From UBA4615 sp044371545 (GTDB lineage Bacteria > Pseudomonadota > Gammaproteobacteria > Burkholderiales > Burkholderiaceae_E): 13,978 bases of DNA. The stretch lies in contig JBILTM010000139.1 in assembly GCA_044371545.1 (NCBI GenBank), positions 1-13,978 on the forward strand, in the 5' to 3' direction. The notes below the pieces were generated by a model. The model saw nothing but the letters and a program-made list of their open reading frames with translations, searched no databases and was not told where the DNA came from. Positions within the stretch are counted from its first letter, which is position 1; each line of letters starts with the position of its first letter. This document shows, piece after piece, positions 13,449 through 13,978 of this stretch. Made by a program: the position numbers and the translations under genes.

Positions 13449-13978
13449 TCAGGCGCCGCGCGTGATCGGCATCGCCTCGATGTCCTTCGGGTTCGGGACG
13501 GTCGAGTGCTTGCCGAGCTCGAGCTTCGCGATCGCGGCGCGGTGCACCTCGTCCGGGCCGTCGGCGAAGCGCAGCGTGCGCTGGTGCGCGTACATGTTGG
13601 CCAGCGGCGTGACCTGCGAGATGCCGGCGCCGCCGTGGGCCTGCATCGCCCAGTCGATGATCTGGCAGGCCATGTTCGGCGCGATCACCTTGATCATCGC
13701 GATCTCGGCGCGCGCGACCTTGTTGCCCACGGTGTCCATCATGTAGGCGGCCTTCAGCGTCATCAGCCGGGCCTGGTCGATCATGCAGCGCGACTCGGCG
13801 ATGCGCTCGTGCCAGATCGAGTGCTGCGAGATCGGCTTGCCGAACGCCACGCGCGACATCAGCCGCTTGCACATCAGCTCGAGCGCGCGCTCGGCCGCGC
13901 CGATCGAGCGCATGCAGTGGTGGATCCGGCCCGGCCCGAGGCGGCCCTGCGCGATCTCGAAGCCGCGGCCCTCGCCGA
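13449..13978 (-). CDS. Acyl-CoA dehydrogenase, C-terminal part (cut by window edge)
   Basis: The visible 175 or so residues are the C-terminal helical domain of an FAD-dependent acyl-CoA dehydrogenase, which oxidises acyl-CoA to enoyl-CoA. The reading frame is open to the window end: GEGRGFEIAQGRLGPGRIHH precedes MRSIGAAERALELM, so the internal ATG at 13913 is not the start. FGKPISQHS, QAHGGAGISQ and LRFADGPDEVHRAAIAKLEL match the ACAD10/11-like branch, with a conserved Arg in the GPDEVHR motif. The stop is TGA at 13451-13449. The N-terminal FAD and acyl-CoA pocket is outside the window. Chain-length specificity cannot be read from this part. Confidence 0.93.
   Translation of the reverse strand, partial: GEGRGFEIAQGRLGPGRIHHCMRSIGAAERALELMCKRLMSRVAFGKPISQHSIWHERIAESRCMIDQARLMTLKAAYMMDTVGNKVARAEIAMIKVIAPNMACQIIDWAMQAHGGAGISQVTPLANMYAHQRTLRFADGPDEVHRAAIAKLELGKHSTVPNPKDIEAMPITRGA

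Noticed and set aside
1..13978. CRISPR arrays, transposase genes, prophage or toxin-antitoxin protein genes
   Set aside because: No regularly spaced repeats, no recombinase or transposase motifs and no recognisable toxin proteins were seen in any frame.

Overview
The window is very GC-rich and densely packed, with G or C at nearly every third codon position. Gene families and the tRNA-Val/tRNA-Asp/ppiD order point to a betaproteobacterium, most likely Burkholderiales. The order is inferred from gene content; I do not name a genus.

Left edge (1-238): no convincing protein gene. The plus strand carries what looks like the 3' part of a structured small RNA. Two imperfect hairpins are followed by a strong intrinsic terminator hairpin whose apical region reads CCTCCT, an anti-Shine-Dalgarno sequence. 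This resembles the family I remember as the 'Betaproteobacteria toxic small RNA'; that identity is from memory and unchecked. A separate 22-bp perfect palindrome lies at 155-176.

Minus-strand operon (6485 down to 239): an amidase-signature amidase, then a complete five-part branched-chain-amino-acid/urea-type ABC importer: a periplasmic binding protein with a Tat-like signal, two permeases and two ATPases. The last four genes are joined by 1-4 base overlaps (TGATG, GTGA, ATGA). The ATPases have UrtD-like and UrtE-like motifs, so the likely job is uptake of a short amide or urea-like compound followed by hydrolysis to acid plus ammonia. The leader has a candidate sigma-54 site with the GG-N10-GC core inside a candidate sigma-70 promoter, which would fit nitrogen control.

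Divergent intergenic region (6486-6817): the operon promoter region plus a block of overlapping GC palindromes. To its right, on the plus strand, are a fused membrane-ATPase ABC exporter half-transporter (6818-8683), a tRNA-Val(TAC)/tRNA-Asp(GTC) pair with its own promoter and terminator, and ppiD, a membrane-anchored parvulin chaperone.

Right part: mnmH/selU (tRNA 2-selenouridine synthase, minus) lies convergent to ppiD and divergent from a DUF1178 gene (plus). Next come a YfcG-like Nu-class glutathione transferase (minus), an intergenic stretch with a perfect 15-bp hairpin, and the C-terminal part of an acyl-CoA dehydrogenase (minus) cut by the window edge.

Most of the window is ordinary chromosomal content. 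The best leads are the left-edge small RNA, the amidase/importer operon with its promoter, and the altered P-loop of MnmH.
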